Source: Jatrophihabitans sp. (GTDB lineage: Bacteria > Actinomycetota > Actinomycetes > Mycobacteriales > Jatrophihabitantaceae). Taken from it: a stretch of DNA of 64,000 nt. Where the stretch lies: assembly GCA_036399055.1 (NCBI GenBank), contig DASWNX010000014.1, positions 18,535 to 82,534 on the forward strand. Reading direction: 5' to 3'. The notes below the pieces were generated by a model. The model saw nothing but the letters and a program-made list of their open reading frames with translations, searched no databases and was not told where the DNA came from. Positions within the stretch are counted from its first letter, which is position 1. Each line of letters starts with the position of its first letter. A program made the translations under genes and the position numbers. Positions 1 to 8,527 of the stretch are shown here, in pieces.

Positions 1-1
1 C

Positions 2-454
2 CGGATCACCGCCTGGAGCTTTCGCGAGTTCGGCCACGTGCCGGTGGACCGGTACAACCCGCGGGCAGCCGCCAACGCCGTCGACGTGGGCGTCGAGCTG
101 CTGGGCCAGCACAAGGCTCTGGGCATCTACCCCGAAGGCACCCGGTCACCGGACGGCCGGCTGCACAAGTTCCGCACCGGGGTCGCCCGGCTGGCCCTGC
201 GCTCGGGCGCGCCGGTCATCCCGGTGGGCCTGATCGGCACCGACAAGGTGCTCATCGAGGGCGACCGGCACTGGTACCGCGCTCCGGTCGAGGTGCACTA
301 CGGCCCGGCGTTGGACTTCTCCGGCCGCCCCGAGGACGAGCGCTCGTCCCGCAAGCTGCGCGAGGTCACCGAGACGATCCGGGAGGCGGTGCAGAAGCTG
401 TCCGGACAGGACTACGTCGACAGCTACGGGAGCGCGGTGAAGGCCGGAGAGTGA
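2..454 (+). CDS. 1-acyl-glycerol-3-phosphate acyltransferase (PlsC family), 5' end missing
   Basis: This is the C-terminal part of a lysophospholipid acyltransferase, which transfers an acyl chain to lysophosphatidic acid in membrane phospholipid synthesis. The reading frame is open from base 2, so the start and the HxxxxD catalytic block lie outside the window. The visible part carries the family block YPEGTRS followed by F-x-x-G-x-x-x-L-A (RTGVARLAL), then the APVIPVGLIGT strand typical of PlsC proteins. The stop is at 452-454. The next gene, an ABC transporter ATPase, begins about 70 bases downstream with its own promoter candidate. Substrate specificity cannot be judged from the fragment. 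Confidence 0.85.
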   Translation, partial: RITAWSFREFGHVPVDRYNPRAAANAVDVGVELLGQHKALGIYPEGTRSPDGRLHKFRTGVARLALRSGAPVIPVGLIGTDKVLIEGDRHWYRAPVEVHYGPALDFSGRPEDERSSRKLREVTETIREAVQKLSGQDYVDSYGSAVKAGE

Positions 455-515
455 CGCCCACGGCCCGCACCGAACGTCACAGCGCAGGTGGTGCGTCAGC
501 CCCGCGCGGACTACC

Positions 516-521
516 TAGACT
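516..521 (+). promoter_or_regulatory. -10 box TAGACT, leaderless promoter candidate
   Basis: TAGACT fits the actinobacterial -10 consensus TAnnnT and ends six bases before the GTG at 528. Transcription would then start at or next to the start codon. No Shine-Dalgarno sequence precedes the GTG, which agrees with a leaderless mRNA. Confidence 0.5.
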
Positions 522-527
522 TGACCA

Positions 528-1451
528 GTGCCCGCCGCCGTTGAGATCACCGATCTCGTCAAGCGCTATGCAGGCCGGCCCGCCGTGGACGGCATCTCAC
601 TCACCGTGCCGCGTGGTCACCTGCTCGCGCTGCTGGGCACCAACGGCGCCGGCAAGACCACCACCATCGAGATCTGCGAGGGCTTCCGGCGTGCCGACAG
701 CGGCCGGGTCCGGGTGCTCGGACTGGACCCGGTCACCGACAGCGGCGCGCTGCGTCCCAAGGTCGGGGTGATGCTGCAGGGCGGCGTCGGCGGCTACACC
801 GGCGCCCGTGCCCTGGAGCTGCTGCAGCTGTTCGGCAGCTACGCCGCGCACCCTCTCGACGCGCGCGACCTGCTCGAAGAGGTGGGCCTGGCCGAGCAGG
901 CCGGCACCCAGGTCAGGCGGCTGTCCGGCGGCCAGCAGCAGCGGCTGTCGCTGGCGATGGCGCTGATCTCGCGTCCGGAGCTGCTGTTCCTGGACGAGCC
1001 GACCACCGGCATGGACCCGCAGGCCCGACGCGGTGCCTGGGACCTGATCCGCCGGTTGCACCGCGACGGCGTCAGCATCGTGCTGAGCACCCACTACCTG
1101 GACGAGGCCGAGGAGCTGGCAGACCACGTCGTGATGCTGCACGCCGGGCGGATCGTCGCCGAGGGCAGCCCGGCTGAGCTGACCCAGGCCGGCTCAGCGG
1201 GCCAGGTCCGGTTCTCAGCGCCCGCCGGCCTACCGATCGCGGAGCTGCAGGCGGCATTGCCGGTCGGCGCCCAGGTCAGCGAGCCGGCCGCCGGGCATTA
1301 CCTGGTCGCGGGCGAGGTGACGCCGACGCTGCTGGCCGCCATCACGTCCTGGTGCGCGGCGCGCGAGGTGCTGGCTGAGGGCCTGCGTGTCGAGCGGCGC
1401 AGCCTGGAGGACGTCTTCCTGGCCCTCACCCTGCCGCAGACCGGTCGATGA
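528..1451 (+). CDS. ABC transporter ATP-binding protein
   Basis: Cytoplasmic ATPase subunit of an ABC-2 type exporter, 307 residues. Walker A is GTNGAGKT at about residues 37-44, the signature LSGGQ at 132-136, and Walker B LLFLDEP at about 152-158, followed by the STHYLDEAEELADHV H-loop region typical of DrrA/NodI-like exporter ATPases. The C-terminal 90 residues form the accessory domain seen in this class. The start is GTG at 528, favoured by the TAGACT box six bases upstream. The stop overlaps the ATG of the permease gene (ATGA), so the two are translationally coupled. The substrate is unknown. In many actinobacteria an ABC pair lies just upstream of heme A synthase, as here. Confidence 0.93.
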   Translation: MPAAVEITDLVKRYAGRPAVDGISLTVPRGHLLALLGTNGAGKTTTIEICEGFRRADSGRVRVLGLDPVTDSGALRPKVGVMLQGGVGGYTGARALELLQLFGSYAAHPLDARDLLEEVGLAEQAGTQVRRLSGGQQQRLSLAMALISRPELLFLDEPTTGMDPQARRGAWDLIRRLHRDGVSIVLSTHYLDEAEELADHVVMLHAGRIVAEGSPAELTQAGSAGQVRFSAPAGLPIAELQAALPVGAQVSEPAAGHYLVAGEVTPTLLAAITSWCAAREVLAEGLRVERRSLEDVFLALTLPQTGR

Positions 1452-2212
1452 CCACCAGCTTCGCGCCCGCCTCGGGCGCGGCGCCAGCGTCGCGGATGCT
1501 GGCCGCCCAGACCCGGATGGAGCTGCGGCTGCTGCTGCGCAACGGCGAGCAGGTCGCGTTGACGCTGGTGATCCCGCTGCTGCTGGAGTTCTTCTTCAAC
1601 CTGCCGTTGCTGTACTCCCTCGACACGCCCCGGCGAATCGACTTCGTGGTGCCCTCGGTGCTCGCGCTGGCGGTGATGAGCGCCTCGTTCACCGGCCTTG
1701 CCATCGGCACCGGCTTCGAGCGCAAGTACGCGGTGCTCAAGCGGCTGGGCGCCACCGCGCTGTCCCGCCGGGTGCTGCTGCTCGGCAAGACCTTCGCGGT
1801 GTTGATCCTGCAGCTGGTGCAAGCGGTGCTGATCTGCCTGTTCGGCCTGGTGCTGGGCTGGCGTCCCAGCGGCGGAGCGGTGTCGGCGGCCGTGCTGATC
1901 GTGCTCGGCACCTTCGCCTTCGGCGGTCTGGGACTGCTGCTGGCCGGCACCGTCCGGGCCGAGATCACCCTGGCCGCGGCGAACCTGATCTGGCTGGTGC
2001 TGCTGTTCGCCGGCGGCATCGCCATTCCGCTGTCGCGCTATCCCGAGGCGGTCGCTGACGTGTTGCGCTACCTGCCGTCGGCCGCGCTGTCCGACGGCCT
2101 GCACCAGGTGCTCGAGCAGAGCGCCGGCCTGCCGGTGCGACCGGCCCTGATCCTGCTGCTCTGGGCGGCGCTGGCCCTGCCGGCCGCGGCGCGGTGGTTC
2201 CGATGGGAGTGA
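1448..2212 (+). CDS. ABC-2 type transporter permease
   Basis: Membrane subunit partnering the preceding ATPase, 254 residues with about six hydrophobic segments, as in ABC-2 permeases. The first segment (about residues 36-58) follows an amphipathic MELRLLLRNGEQ stretch and includes LVIPLLLEFFFNLP. The ATG overlaps the ATPase stop by four bases. The 3' end overlaps the start region of the heme A synthase gene, so ATPase, permease and ctaA probably form one transcript. The exported compound cannot be inferred. Confidence 0.9.
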   Translation: MTTSFAPASGAAPASRMLAAQTRMELRLLLRNGEQVALTLVIPLLLEFFFNLPLLYSLDTPRRIDFVVPSVLALAVMSASFTGLAIGTGFERKYAVLKRLGATALSRRVLLLGKTFAVLILQLVQAVLICLFGLVLGWRPSGGAVSAAVLIVLGTFAFGGLGLLLAGTVRAEITLAAANLIWLVLLFAGGIAIPLSRYPEAVADVLRYLPSAALSDGLHQVLEQSAGLPVRPALILLLWAALALPAAARWFRWE

Positions 2213-3192
2213 GCGAAGCCGGCTGGTTGCGCGCGCCGGCCACCCTGCGCCGGCTGGCGCTGGCCACGCTGGTCGCCAACGTGCTGATCGTGGTGACCGG
2301 CGGGGCGGTCCGGCTGACCGGCTCGGGACTGGGCTGCCCGACGTGGCCCTCCTGCACCGAGGACTCGCTGACCCCCACCCCGGAGTACGCGGCGCACGGC
2401 GTGATCGAGTTCGCCAACCGGCAACTGACCTTCGTGCTCAGCGCGGTGGTGCTGGCGACGCTGATCGTCGCCGTGCTGGCCCGCCGCCAGGTCAAGCTGG
2501 CAGCGCTGGTGGCGGCGAGCATCCCCGCTCAGGCGGTGCTCGGCGGCATCACGGTGTTGACAGGTCTGAACCCCTGGACGGTGGCCGCGCACTTCCTGCT
2601 GTCGATGCTGATCATCGCGATCGCCTTCGCGCTGTGGTGGCGGCTGCGAGACGACGCTGAACCGACGGCTCAACCGACCGGGCCCGCAGCGGCTGACTCG
2701 GCCGGGCCGGCGGCGGCCGGGCTGCGCACAGCGGGGCAGCGCAGCCTGCGCGCGGCGGCGACAGTGATCGTGACGCTCACCGCGGCGGTGCTGGCCATCG
2801 GCACGGTGGTGACCGGAAGCGGTCCGCACGCCGGCGACAAGGGGGCGACCAACCGCATCGACCTCGACCCCGCCTCGGTGTCCCAGCTGCACGCCGACGT
2901 GGTGCTGCTGCTGATCGGACTCACCCTCGGCTTCGCGGTGCTGGCCCAGGCCGCCGGCGCCTCGCAACGGTTACGCCGCGCCGCCTGGCTGCTGCTCGCG
3001 GTGGAACTCGCTCAGGGCCTGATCGGGTTCGTGCAGTACTTCACGCACGTTCCCGCGCTGCTGGTGGGCGTTCACATGCTCGGCGCCTGCCTGGTCTGGC
3101 TGGCTGCCCTGGCAGTCCTGGCGCACGCCCTGGCCGCGCCTGCCCGCACCCACCCGGCGCCGGCCAAGCCATTGGCGGGCCAGCGGCGCTAA
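2209..3192 (+). CDS. ctaA: Heme A synthase (COX15/CtaA)
   Basis: Integral membrane enzyme that oxidises the C8 methyl of heme O to a formyl group, giving heme A for aa3-type cytochrome oxidase. It shows the family N-terminus LVVTGGAVRLTGSGLGCPTWPSC-like region, the HGVIEFANRQ histidine motif, a second half with VVTGSGPHAGD and later histidines (SQLHADV, VGVHMLG), and about eight transmembrane segments. In-frame starts are GTG 2194, ATG 2203 and GTG 2209. The last gives the usual four-base GTGA overlap with the permease stop, so it is used here, but ATG 2203 is nearly as good. The 3' end carries the first copy of a repeat that continues into the intergenic region. Confidence 0.93.
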   Translation: MSEAGWLRAPATLRRLALATLVANVLIVVTGGAVRLTGSGLGCPTWPSCTEDSLTPTPEYAAHGVIEFANRQLTFVLSAVVLATLIVAVLARRQVKLAALVAASIPAQAVLGGITVLTGLNPWTVAAHFLLSMLIIAIAFALWWRLRDDAEPTAQPTGPAAADSAGPAAAGLRTAGQRSLRAAATVIVTLTAAVLAIGTVVTGSGPHAGDKGATNRIDLDPASVSQLHADVVLLLIGLTLGFAVLAQAAGASQRLRRAAWLLLAVELAQGLIGFVQYFTHVPALLVGVHMLGACLVWLAALAVLAHALAAPARTHPAPAKPLAGQRR

Positions 3193-3260
3193 GACGGCCA
3201 GCGGCGCTGAGACGGCCAGCGGCGCCAGCCAAGCCAAGCCATTGGACGGCCAGCGGCGCT
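3164..3260. repeat. Short direct repeats between ctaA and the kinase gene
   Basis: A 27-base unit beginning CCAAGCCATTGG and ending GGCCAGCGGCGCT occurs at 3164-3190 and 3234-3260 with two mismatches. Further copies of its GGCCAGCGGCGC core lie between them. The first copy encodes the C-terminus of CtaA (LAGQRR). The repeat fills the gap between two convergent genes. Confidence 0.7.
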
Positions 3261-3270
3261 GAAGCGGCGG

Positions 3271-5067
3271 CTAGCCCTGCTTCTTCGGCTTGACGCTGCT
3301 GGTGCCCGGGGCCGGCGTGCCAGCAGCGCCCGCCGGAGCCGTGGCGGCGCCGGTCCCGGTCGCGGTGACACTCGGGCTGACCGAGGTGCTCGGCGGGGCG
3401 CTGCTGCTGGGCGGCGGCGCGCTGCTGGTAGGCGGGGCGCTGCTGGTAGGCGCAGGCGCGCTGCTGGTGGGCGCCGCGCTGCTGGTGGGTGGGGCGCTGC
3501 TGGTGGGAGCCGCGCTGCTGCTGGACGGCGGCGCGCTGCTGGTGGGACCGGAGCTGACCCGGGCCGTCGTGCCGAGGCCCGTGCTGGGCACCGCGCCGAC
3601 CGGCGCCAGCGAGGTCGGCGTTTGTGACGGCGTGGCGCCGGGCTGCCGGCTGGTGCTGCTGGACACCGCCTGCCCCGGCAGCGTCGAGGACGGGTCCTTC
3701 GCCGACTGACCTCTCACGAGCAGCAGCCCGCCGGCCGTCAGGGCGGTGACCAGGACGGCAGCGGCGACCGCGGCGCCCACCAGCGGACCTCGGCCAGCGG
3801 CAGCGGCATCGCGGCGCCGGTCCGGCTCGGCGGGCTTGTCGGGCTCGTGGTCAACCGGTGGCGGCATCGGCGTCAGGCCGGTGCTGATGAAGGCGGTGGG
3901 CAGGTCGGGGTTGGCAGGGCCGGCCAGTGACGCCGAGCCGGTAGCGCTGGCGAACCCGACGCCGTTGGTGAGGCCAGCGCCATCGGCAAGCGCCGCGGCG
4001 CCGGCCACTCCGGAGGCGGCAGCCAGCGGCGCGCCGCCGGCCAGCACCGCGTCTCCGGCGAGCGGCTTGGCGCCGCCCACAACCAGCATCGGGGTCGGCA
4101 TCGCGACGCCGTCGCGCAGCGTACGGGCGACCTCGGCCGCGCCGGGCCGCTGCGAGGGGTCGGTCGCGGTCATCGCCTGCAACAGCTGCGGCCACGGTTG
4201 CCCCAGGCCGGCCGGGATCTCGGGCGAGCGGTCCAGCCGGGCCAGCACCGCCTCCAGCGCCGGGCCTTCGTAGGACCGCCGTCCGGTGAGCGCCTCGATC
4301 AGCACCAGGCCGAGCGCGTAGACGTCGGCAGCGGGGCCGACCTCGGCGCCGCGGGCCTGTTCCGGCGCCAGGTAGGACGCCGTCCCGACCATGAAGTCGG
4401 CGCTGGTCAGATGCTCGCTGCCTAGCAGCCGGACGATGCCGAAGTCCGACAGCCGCGCCCGGACCGTGGTGTCGCCGCTGGTGCCGTCGGCGCCGAGCAG
4501 GATGTTGGCGGGCTTGATGTCGCGATGCACCATGTGCTGGGAGTGCACGTAGGCCAGCGCGGTGGCGATCTGGATGGCGATCTCGCGCGTCTCGGGCTCG
4601 CTCAGCGGGCCCTGGGCGATCTGGGCCGCCAGGCTGGGGCCCTCGATCAGCTCCATCACCAGAAACGCCGGCTCGCCGGCCGAGCCGATCGAGCCGTCGA
4701 ACAGGGTGATCAGGTTGGGGTGGCTCAGCCGGGCCAGCGTCTGCAGCTCCAGCTCCTGGCGCTGCATGCCGGCGGTGGTCTCAGCCGGGTCGGTGTGGGC
4801 GCGAAACACCTTCACCGCGACATCGCGGGCCAGCAGCTGGTCGTGGGCCCGGAACACGTCGGCCATGCCGCCGGCGCCGATCCGGTCGATCACCCGGTAG
4901 CGGCCACCCAGGAGCCAGCCGGGCTCGCCAGGCTGCGGGGGCGTGGGGACTGCCGCCGGGACAGGCATAGCCTCGGTCGCGGGGCCGAGATCGGCGCCCG
5001 CGATTCGCCCGACAGCGGTGTGCGCACCGGTGCCTTCGTCCTCGGAAATAAGTCCTCCAGCCAGCAC
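3271..5067 (-). CDS. Membrane-anchored serine/threonine protein kinase (PknB-like, no PASTA domains)
   Basis: A Hanks-type kinase of 598 residues. The kinase domain spans about residues 57-320: glycine loop GAGGMADV (64-71), catalytic lysine K86 in VAVKV, HRDIKPAN loop (H181, D183, N188), DFG (208-210) and APE (234-236), so all catalytic residues are present. An Ala/Gly-rich linker follows, then one transmembrane helix (about 428-452) and an extracellular tail of some 145 residues built from Ser-Ala-Pro-Thr repeats. No PASTA or other folded sensor domain is visible. The start is GTG 5067, and ATG at codon 34 is the alternative. The gene lies 46 bases downstream of the DUF445 gene and is probably cotranscribed with it. 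The targets are unknown. Confidence 0.92.
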   Translation of the reverse strand: MLAGGLISEDEGTGAHTAVGRIAGADLGPATEAMPVPAAVPTPPQPGEPGWLLGGRYRVIDRIGAGGMADVFRAHDQLLARDVAVKVFRAHTDPAETTAGMQRQELELQTLARLSHPNLITLFDGSIGSAGEPAFLVMELIEGPSLAAQIAQGPLSEPETREIAIQIATALAYVHSQHMVHRDIKPANILLGADGTSGDTTVRARLSDFGIVRLLGSEHLTSADFMVGTASYLAPEQARGAEVGPAADVYALGLVLIEALTGRRSYEGPALEAVLARLDRSPEIPAGLGQPWPQLLQAMTATDPSQRPGAAEVARTLRDGVAMPTPMLVVGGAKPLAGDAVLAGGAPLAAASGVAGAAALADGAGLTNGVGFASATGSASLAGPANPDLPTAFISTGLTPMPPPVDHEPDKPAEPDRRRDAAAAGRGPLVGAAVAAAVLVTALTAGGLLLVRGQSAKDPSSTLPGQAVSSSTSRQPGATPSQTPTSLAPVGAVPSTGLGTTARVSSGPTSSAPPSSSSAAPTSSAPPTSSAAPTSSAPAPTSSAPPTSSAPPPSSSAPPSTSVSPSVTATGTGAATAPAGAAGTPAPGTSSVKPKKQG

Positions 5068-5113
5068 GAAGAGCCGCTGTTGGCTCAGCGATCCGGTAAC
5101 AGGCTAGCTGGCC

Positions 5114-6412
5114 TCAGAGAAATCGGCTGACGGAATAGATCACTAGGCCCACCAGCGAGCCGACGACCGTGCCGTTGATCCGGATGAACTGCAGGTCCCG
5201 GCCCACCTGCAGCTCCAGTCGACGCGCCGTCGAGTCGGCATCCCAGCGCGACACCGTGTGGGAGATCACTCCGGTCAGCTCGCCGGAGTAGTGGGCCAGC
5301 ACGTGCCTCATCGCCGCGAGCAGCCAGCGTTCGGACTTGGCCTGCAGGCTCAGGTCATCGCGCAGCGCGGTTCCGGTCTGCCGGATCACCGAGGCGCTGA
5401 CCCGGCGCAGCTCTGAGTCCGGGTCCAGCGCGGCCTCGAGCACCGCCTTCTTCAGCGGCAGCCACAGCGAGGCCAGCGCGTTGCGCACCGCCGGGTGGTC
5501 CAGCAACTCGGCCTTCCACTGCTCCAGGTGCCTGGCAGCCTCCGGATCGGTGCGCAGCTGCACCGCGTACAGCCGCAGCCGCTCGTCGAACTGCAGGCGC
5601 AGCGCGTGCTGCGGATCACTGGCCACGTCGGCCAGAAAGCTCTGGACGCTGCTGAACAGCTTGTTGAAGACCTTGCCGTCCACCCACTCGGGCACCCACT
5701 CCGGCGACTCGTCGGCCACCCGCTTCCGAAAGACGTCCCGGTTGTCGTCCAGAAAGCGCATCAGCGACCGCAGCCCCTCGCCGAGCAGGATCTGGTGCTG
5801 ATCGCCCTCCACCGCCAGGTCGAGCACCTTGGCCACCACCGGCGCGGCCGGCACTCGGCGCAGCTGCGCGTCGGCGAACTTCTCGATGGCCAGCCGGATC
5901 TCCTCGTCGGCAAGCACCGTGTTCGCGCCGGCCAGCGCCACCCCCAGCTCGTGCGAGAGCCGCTCGGGACGGTCGCCGGTGGCCAGCCACTCCCCTACCC
6001 GGCGCGGGATCTGGGCCGCCTGCAGCCGGGGGCCGACCACCTCCGGGGTCAGGAAGTTCTGCTGGACGAAGTCGCCCAGGCTCTCACCGATCTGGTCCTT
6101 CTTGCGCGGGATGATCGCGGTGTGCGGGATCGGCAAACCCAGCGGATGCCGGAACAGCGCGGTCACGGCGAACCAGTCGGCCAGGCCGCCGACCATCGCC
6201 GCCTCGCTGGCCGCCTGGATGAACGGCCAGACCCCGCGATCGTCGCCGATCAGCTTGCAGAGCACGAACACCACGGCGGCGAACACCAGGCCGCCGGTGG
6301 CGACCAGCTTCATCCGCCGCAGCGCGGCCTGCTTCTCGGCGTCGCCGGCCAGCGAGAGCACCGGCACGTCCAGCGGTGGACGGTCGGACTGCTGACCCGA
6401 AGGCGAGGCCAT
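5114..6412 (-). CDS. DUF445 family membrane protein
   Basis: A 432-residue member of DUF445 (YjiN-like), recognised by the conserved N-terminal region with GGLADWFAVTALFRHP and IPHTAIIPRKKDQIG, followed by a long helical region. One hydrophobic segment lies near residues 36-55 and another at the extreme C-terminus (about 414-430), which gives two membrane anchors. The biochemical function of the family is unknown. The start codon shares a base with the stop of the upstream ATP-grasp gene (TGATG), so the two are translationally coupled. Confidence 0.9.
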   Translation of the reverse strand: MASPSGQQSDRPPLDVPVLSLAGDAEKQAALRRMKLVATGGLVFAAVVFVLCKLIGDDRGVWPFIQAASEAAMVGGLADWFAVTALFRHPLGLPIPHTAIIPRKKDQIGESLGDFVQQNFLTPEVVGPRLQAAQIPRRVGEWLATGDRPERLSHELGVALAGANTVLADEEIRLAIEKFADAQLRRVPAAPVVAKVLDLAVEGDQHQILLGEGLRSLMRFLDDNRDVFRKRVADESPEWVPEWVDGKVFNKLFSSVQSFLADVASDPQHALRLQFDERLRLYAVQLRTDPEAARHLEQWKAELLDHPAVRNALASLWLPLKKAVLEAALDPDSELRRVSASVIRQTGTALRDDLSLQAKSERWLLAAMRHVLAHYSGELTGVISHTVSRWDADSTARRLELQVGRDLQFIRINGTVVGSLVGLVIYSVSRFL

Positions 6413-7287
6413 CAGCTCAGCCGGGCGCTGATGGCCGCGGCCAGCAGGCCTGCCGCAGTGTCGGAGTAGCTGAGGTACAGCGACGGCTCGACCAGCTCCA
6501 GCTCGACCACGACCGGGCCTTCCGGCCCGGGCAGCAGGTCGATCCGGGCGTACAGCAGGTCCTGCTCCTGCTGGCCGTCGGCGTAGGCGAACACCTTGTC
6601 CGCGACAGCCAGTTCCTCCTCAGACGGCTGGCGCGAGGTGATGTTCTCCAGGACGTAGGCCGGGCCGTCCACCTGATGCCGGACGCCGGGAGCCAGCATC
6701 GGGCCCTTGCCGATCGCGTGGCTGTACACGCCGTCGATGAAGATCAGCGCGGTCTCGCCGGCGGTGTCGACGCCCGAGTGGTAAGGCTGCACCAGCACCG
6801 TGCGGCCGGCCTCGTGCAGCGCCCGCAGATGCTCGCGGGCCGCGTCCAGGGCTCCCGGCCGGCCGGCGTCGAACCGGCCCGCGCCGCGCGAGCCCGCGCC
6901 GACCGCCGGCTTGAGCACGAACTCACCGGACTCGGGCAACTCCGGCTCGGCCCCGATCGGCGCCAGCCAGGTCTGGACCACCGGCAGACCGGCGGCGGCG
7001 AGGTCGACGAGGTAGCTCTTGTCGCTGTTGGCTTCGATCACCGACAGCGGGTTGTGCAGCCTGGGCACCGAGGCCGCCCAGGCAAGGAAATCCTCCCGTC
7101 GGGAGGTGTAGTCCCAGGTGGCCCGGATGATCGTCGCGTCGAATCGCGACCACTCGACGCCAGGCTGGTCCCACGGCACCATGCTGGCCTCGACGCCCAG
7201 AGCGGCCAGGGGCGCCAGCAGCGCCAGATCGTCACCGTCACCGGTCGGCAGCGCCTGGCAGCTGGCGAGGGCGATGCGTCTGCTCAC
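6412..7287 (-). CDS. ATP-grasp domain protein (glutathione-synthase/RimK-like fold)
   Basis: A 291-residue ATP-grasp enzyme. The N-terminal half has the motif IIRATWDYTSRREDFLAW and HNPLSVIEANSDKSYL. The ATP-binding core includes FVLKPAVGAGSRGAGRF (lysine near 126) and the C-terminal metal-binding region LYARIDLLPGPEGPVVVELELVEPSLY. This sub-type is common in actinobacteria and is distantly related to DcsG and glutathione synthetase. Such enzymes join a carboxylate to an amine or thiol using ATP, but the substrate is not known. The GTG start at 7287 is supported by a TAGGAT box six bases upstream. It is the first gene of a likely operon with DUF445 and the kinase. Confidence 0.85.
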   Translation of the reverse strand: MSRRIALASCQALPTGDGDDLALLAPLAALGVEASMVPWDQPGVEWSRFDATIIRATWDYTSRREDFLAWAASVPRLHNPLSVIEANSDKSYLVDLAAAGLPVVQTWLAPIGAEPELPESGEFVLKPAVGAGSRGAGRFDAGRPGALDAAREHLRALHEAGRTVLVQPYHSGVDTAGETALIFIDGVYSHAIGKGPMLAPGVRHQVDGPAYVLENITSRQPSEEELAVADKVFAYADGQQEQDLLYARIDLLPGPEGPVVVELELVEPSLYLSYSDTAAGLLAAAISARLS

Positions 7288-7293
7288 CCCCCG

Positions 7294-7299
7294 ATCCTA
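7294..7299 (-). promoter_or_regulatory. -10 box TAGGAT, leaderless promoter candidate
   Basis: On the minus strand TAGGAT (TAnnnT) is followed by six bases and the GTG start of the ATP-grasp gene at 7287. This would drive the ATP-grasp/DUF445/kinase unit from a leaderless transcript. Confidence 0.5.
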
Positions 7300-7395
7300 C
7301 GGGCGGACCGGCCGGCCCCGAGGTCTCGGCCCGGCTGAGATCGCGCCCCGAGCGGACGCATCCGCTAGGCCGCCGGCCTCGCGCCGGGCCCGAAG

Positions 7396-8325
7396 TCAGC
7401 GCAGGAAGGTGTCGACCGCGACGGCCAGGAACACGAAGGCCAGGTAGCTGTTGGACAGGTGGAACAGCCGCATCGGCCGGCCGGCCTCGCCACGCCGGGC
7501 GGCCGCGTGCAGCCGATGCGCCTCGACCAGCAGCGCCGCCCCGGCGCCCAGCGCCAGCACCCCGTACACCCAGCCGGTGGCCAGCGGCCACAGCGCCAGC
7601 GAGGTCGCCACCGTCAGCCAGGAGTAGCCGACGATCTGGCGCGCGACCTCGAGCGGCGAGGCGACCACCGGCAGCATCGGCACGCCGGCTCGGGCGTAGT
7701 CCTCCTTGTAGCGGATCGCCAGCGCCCAGAAGTGCGGCGGCGTCCAGAAGAACACCACCCCGAACAGGATCACCGGCGCCCAGGCCAGCGACCCGGTGAC
7801 CGCCGCCCAGCCGATCAGCACCGGCATGCAGCCGGCCGCGCCGCCCCAGACGATGTTCTGAGGGGTCCGCCGCTTGAGCAGCATGGTGTAGACGAACACG
7901 TAGAAGGCGATCGCCAGCGCGGTCAGGCCGGCGGCCAGCCAGTTGGCGCCCACGCCCATCAGGGCCACGGCGAAGACTCCGAGCAGCGAGCCGAAGACCA
8001 GCGCGCCGCCCGGCGAGACGTCGTGGGTGGCGAGCGGGCGGTGCCCGGTGCGGCGCATCAGCGCGTCGATGTCGCGGTCGAGGTAGCAGTTCAGCGCGTT
8101 CGCCGAGCCGGCCGCCAGGGTGCCGCCGATCAGGGTGACCAGCACCGTCTGCCAGCGCGGCAGGCCGTCGGCGGCCAGCACCATCGCGGGCAGCGTGGTG
8201 ACCAGCAGCAACTCGATGATGCGTGGCTTGGTCAGGGCCACGTAGGCTCGTACCGAGGTCATCGCTGAGCGAGTAGCGACACCCGTGTCACCCGAGCGAG
8301 TAGGGGCAACCGGGGTCTGCGTCAC
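7396..8325 (-). CDS. ctaB: Heme O synthase (protoheme IX farnesyltransferase)
   Basis: Membrane UbiA-family prenyltransferase that adds farnesyl to heme B to make heme O, the substrate of CtaA. The first Asp-rich prenyl-diphosphate site is [15 protein letters not shown] and the second [31 protein letters not shown] is the family N-terminus. About nine membrane helices fit. The open frame extends to 8430, but GTG 8325 is chosen because a TACGCT -10 box sits exactly six bases upstream and the protein then has the usual length (309 residues); ATG 8262 is a shorter option. The gene is divergent from tkt. CtaA and CtaB are separated here by the kinase/DUF445/ATP-grasp unit. Confidence 0.93.
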   Translation of the reverse strand: MTQTPVAPTRSGDTGVATRSAMTSVRAYVALTKPRIIELLLVTTLPAMVLAADGLPRWQTVLVTLIGGTLAAGSANALNCYLDRDIDALMRRTGHRPLATHDVSPGGALVFGSLLGVFAVALMGVGANWLAAGLTALAIAFYVFVYTMLLKRRTPQNIVWGGAAGCMPVLIGWAAVTGSLAWAPVILFGVVFFWTPPHFWALAIRYKEDYARAGVPMLPVVASPLEVARQIVGYSWLTVATSLALWPLATGWVYGVLALGAGAALLVEAHRLHAAARRGEAGRPMRLFHLSNSYLAFVFLAVAVDTFLR

Positions 8326-8331
8326 TGGCTC

Positions 8332-8337
8332 AGCGTA
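8332..8337 (-). promoter_or_regulatory. -10 box TACGCT, leaderless promoter candidate for ctaB
   Basis: TACGCT on the minus strand is separated by six bases (GAGCCA) from the GTG at 8325. It decides the start chosen for ctaB. Confidence 0.5.
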
Positions 8338-8527
8338 ACGCCCGGCCGAAACTACGGCCGCCACCGCATCCGGCGTCGCTGACCGGCCTCGCGACACCGT
8401 TACCCCATCCGGCGCAGCCGCCCGATCCACGACCCGACGGGGCGCTTCGGCGTCGCCAAAGCGCGGGACTGGAAGCGGTTAAGCTCCGTTAAGGCCCTAT
8501 CGCGACATATGAAAGCAGGAGAGCCAC

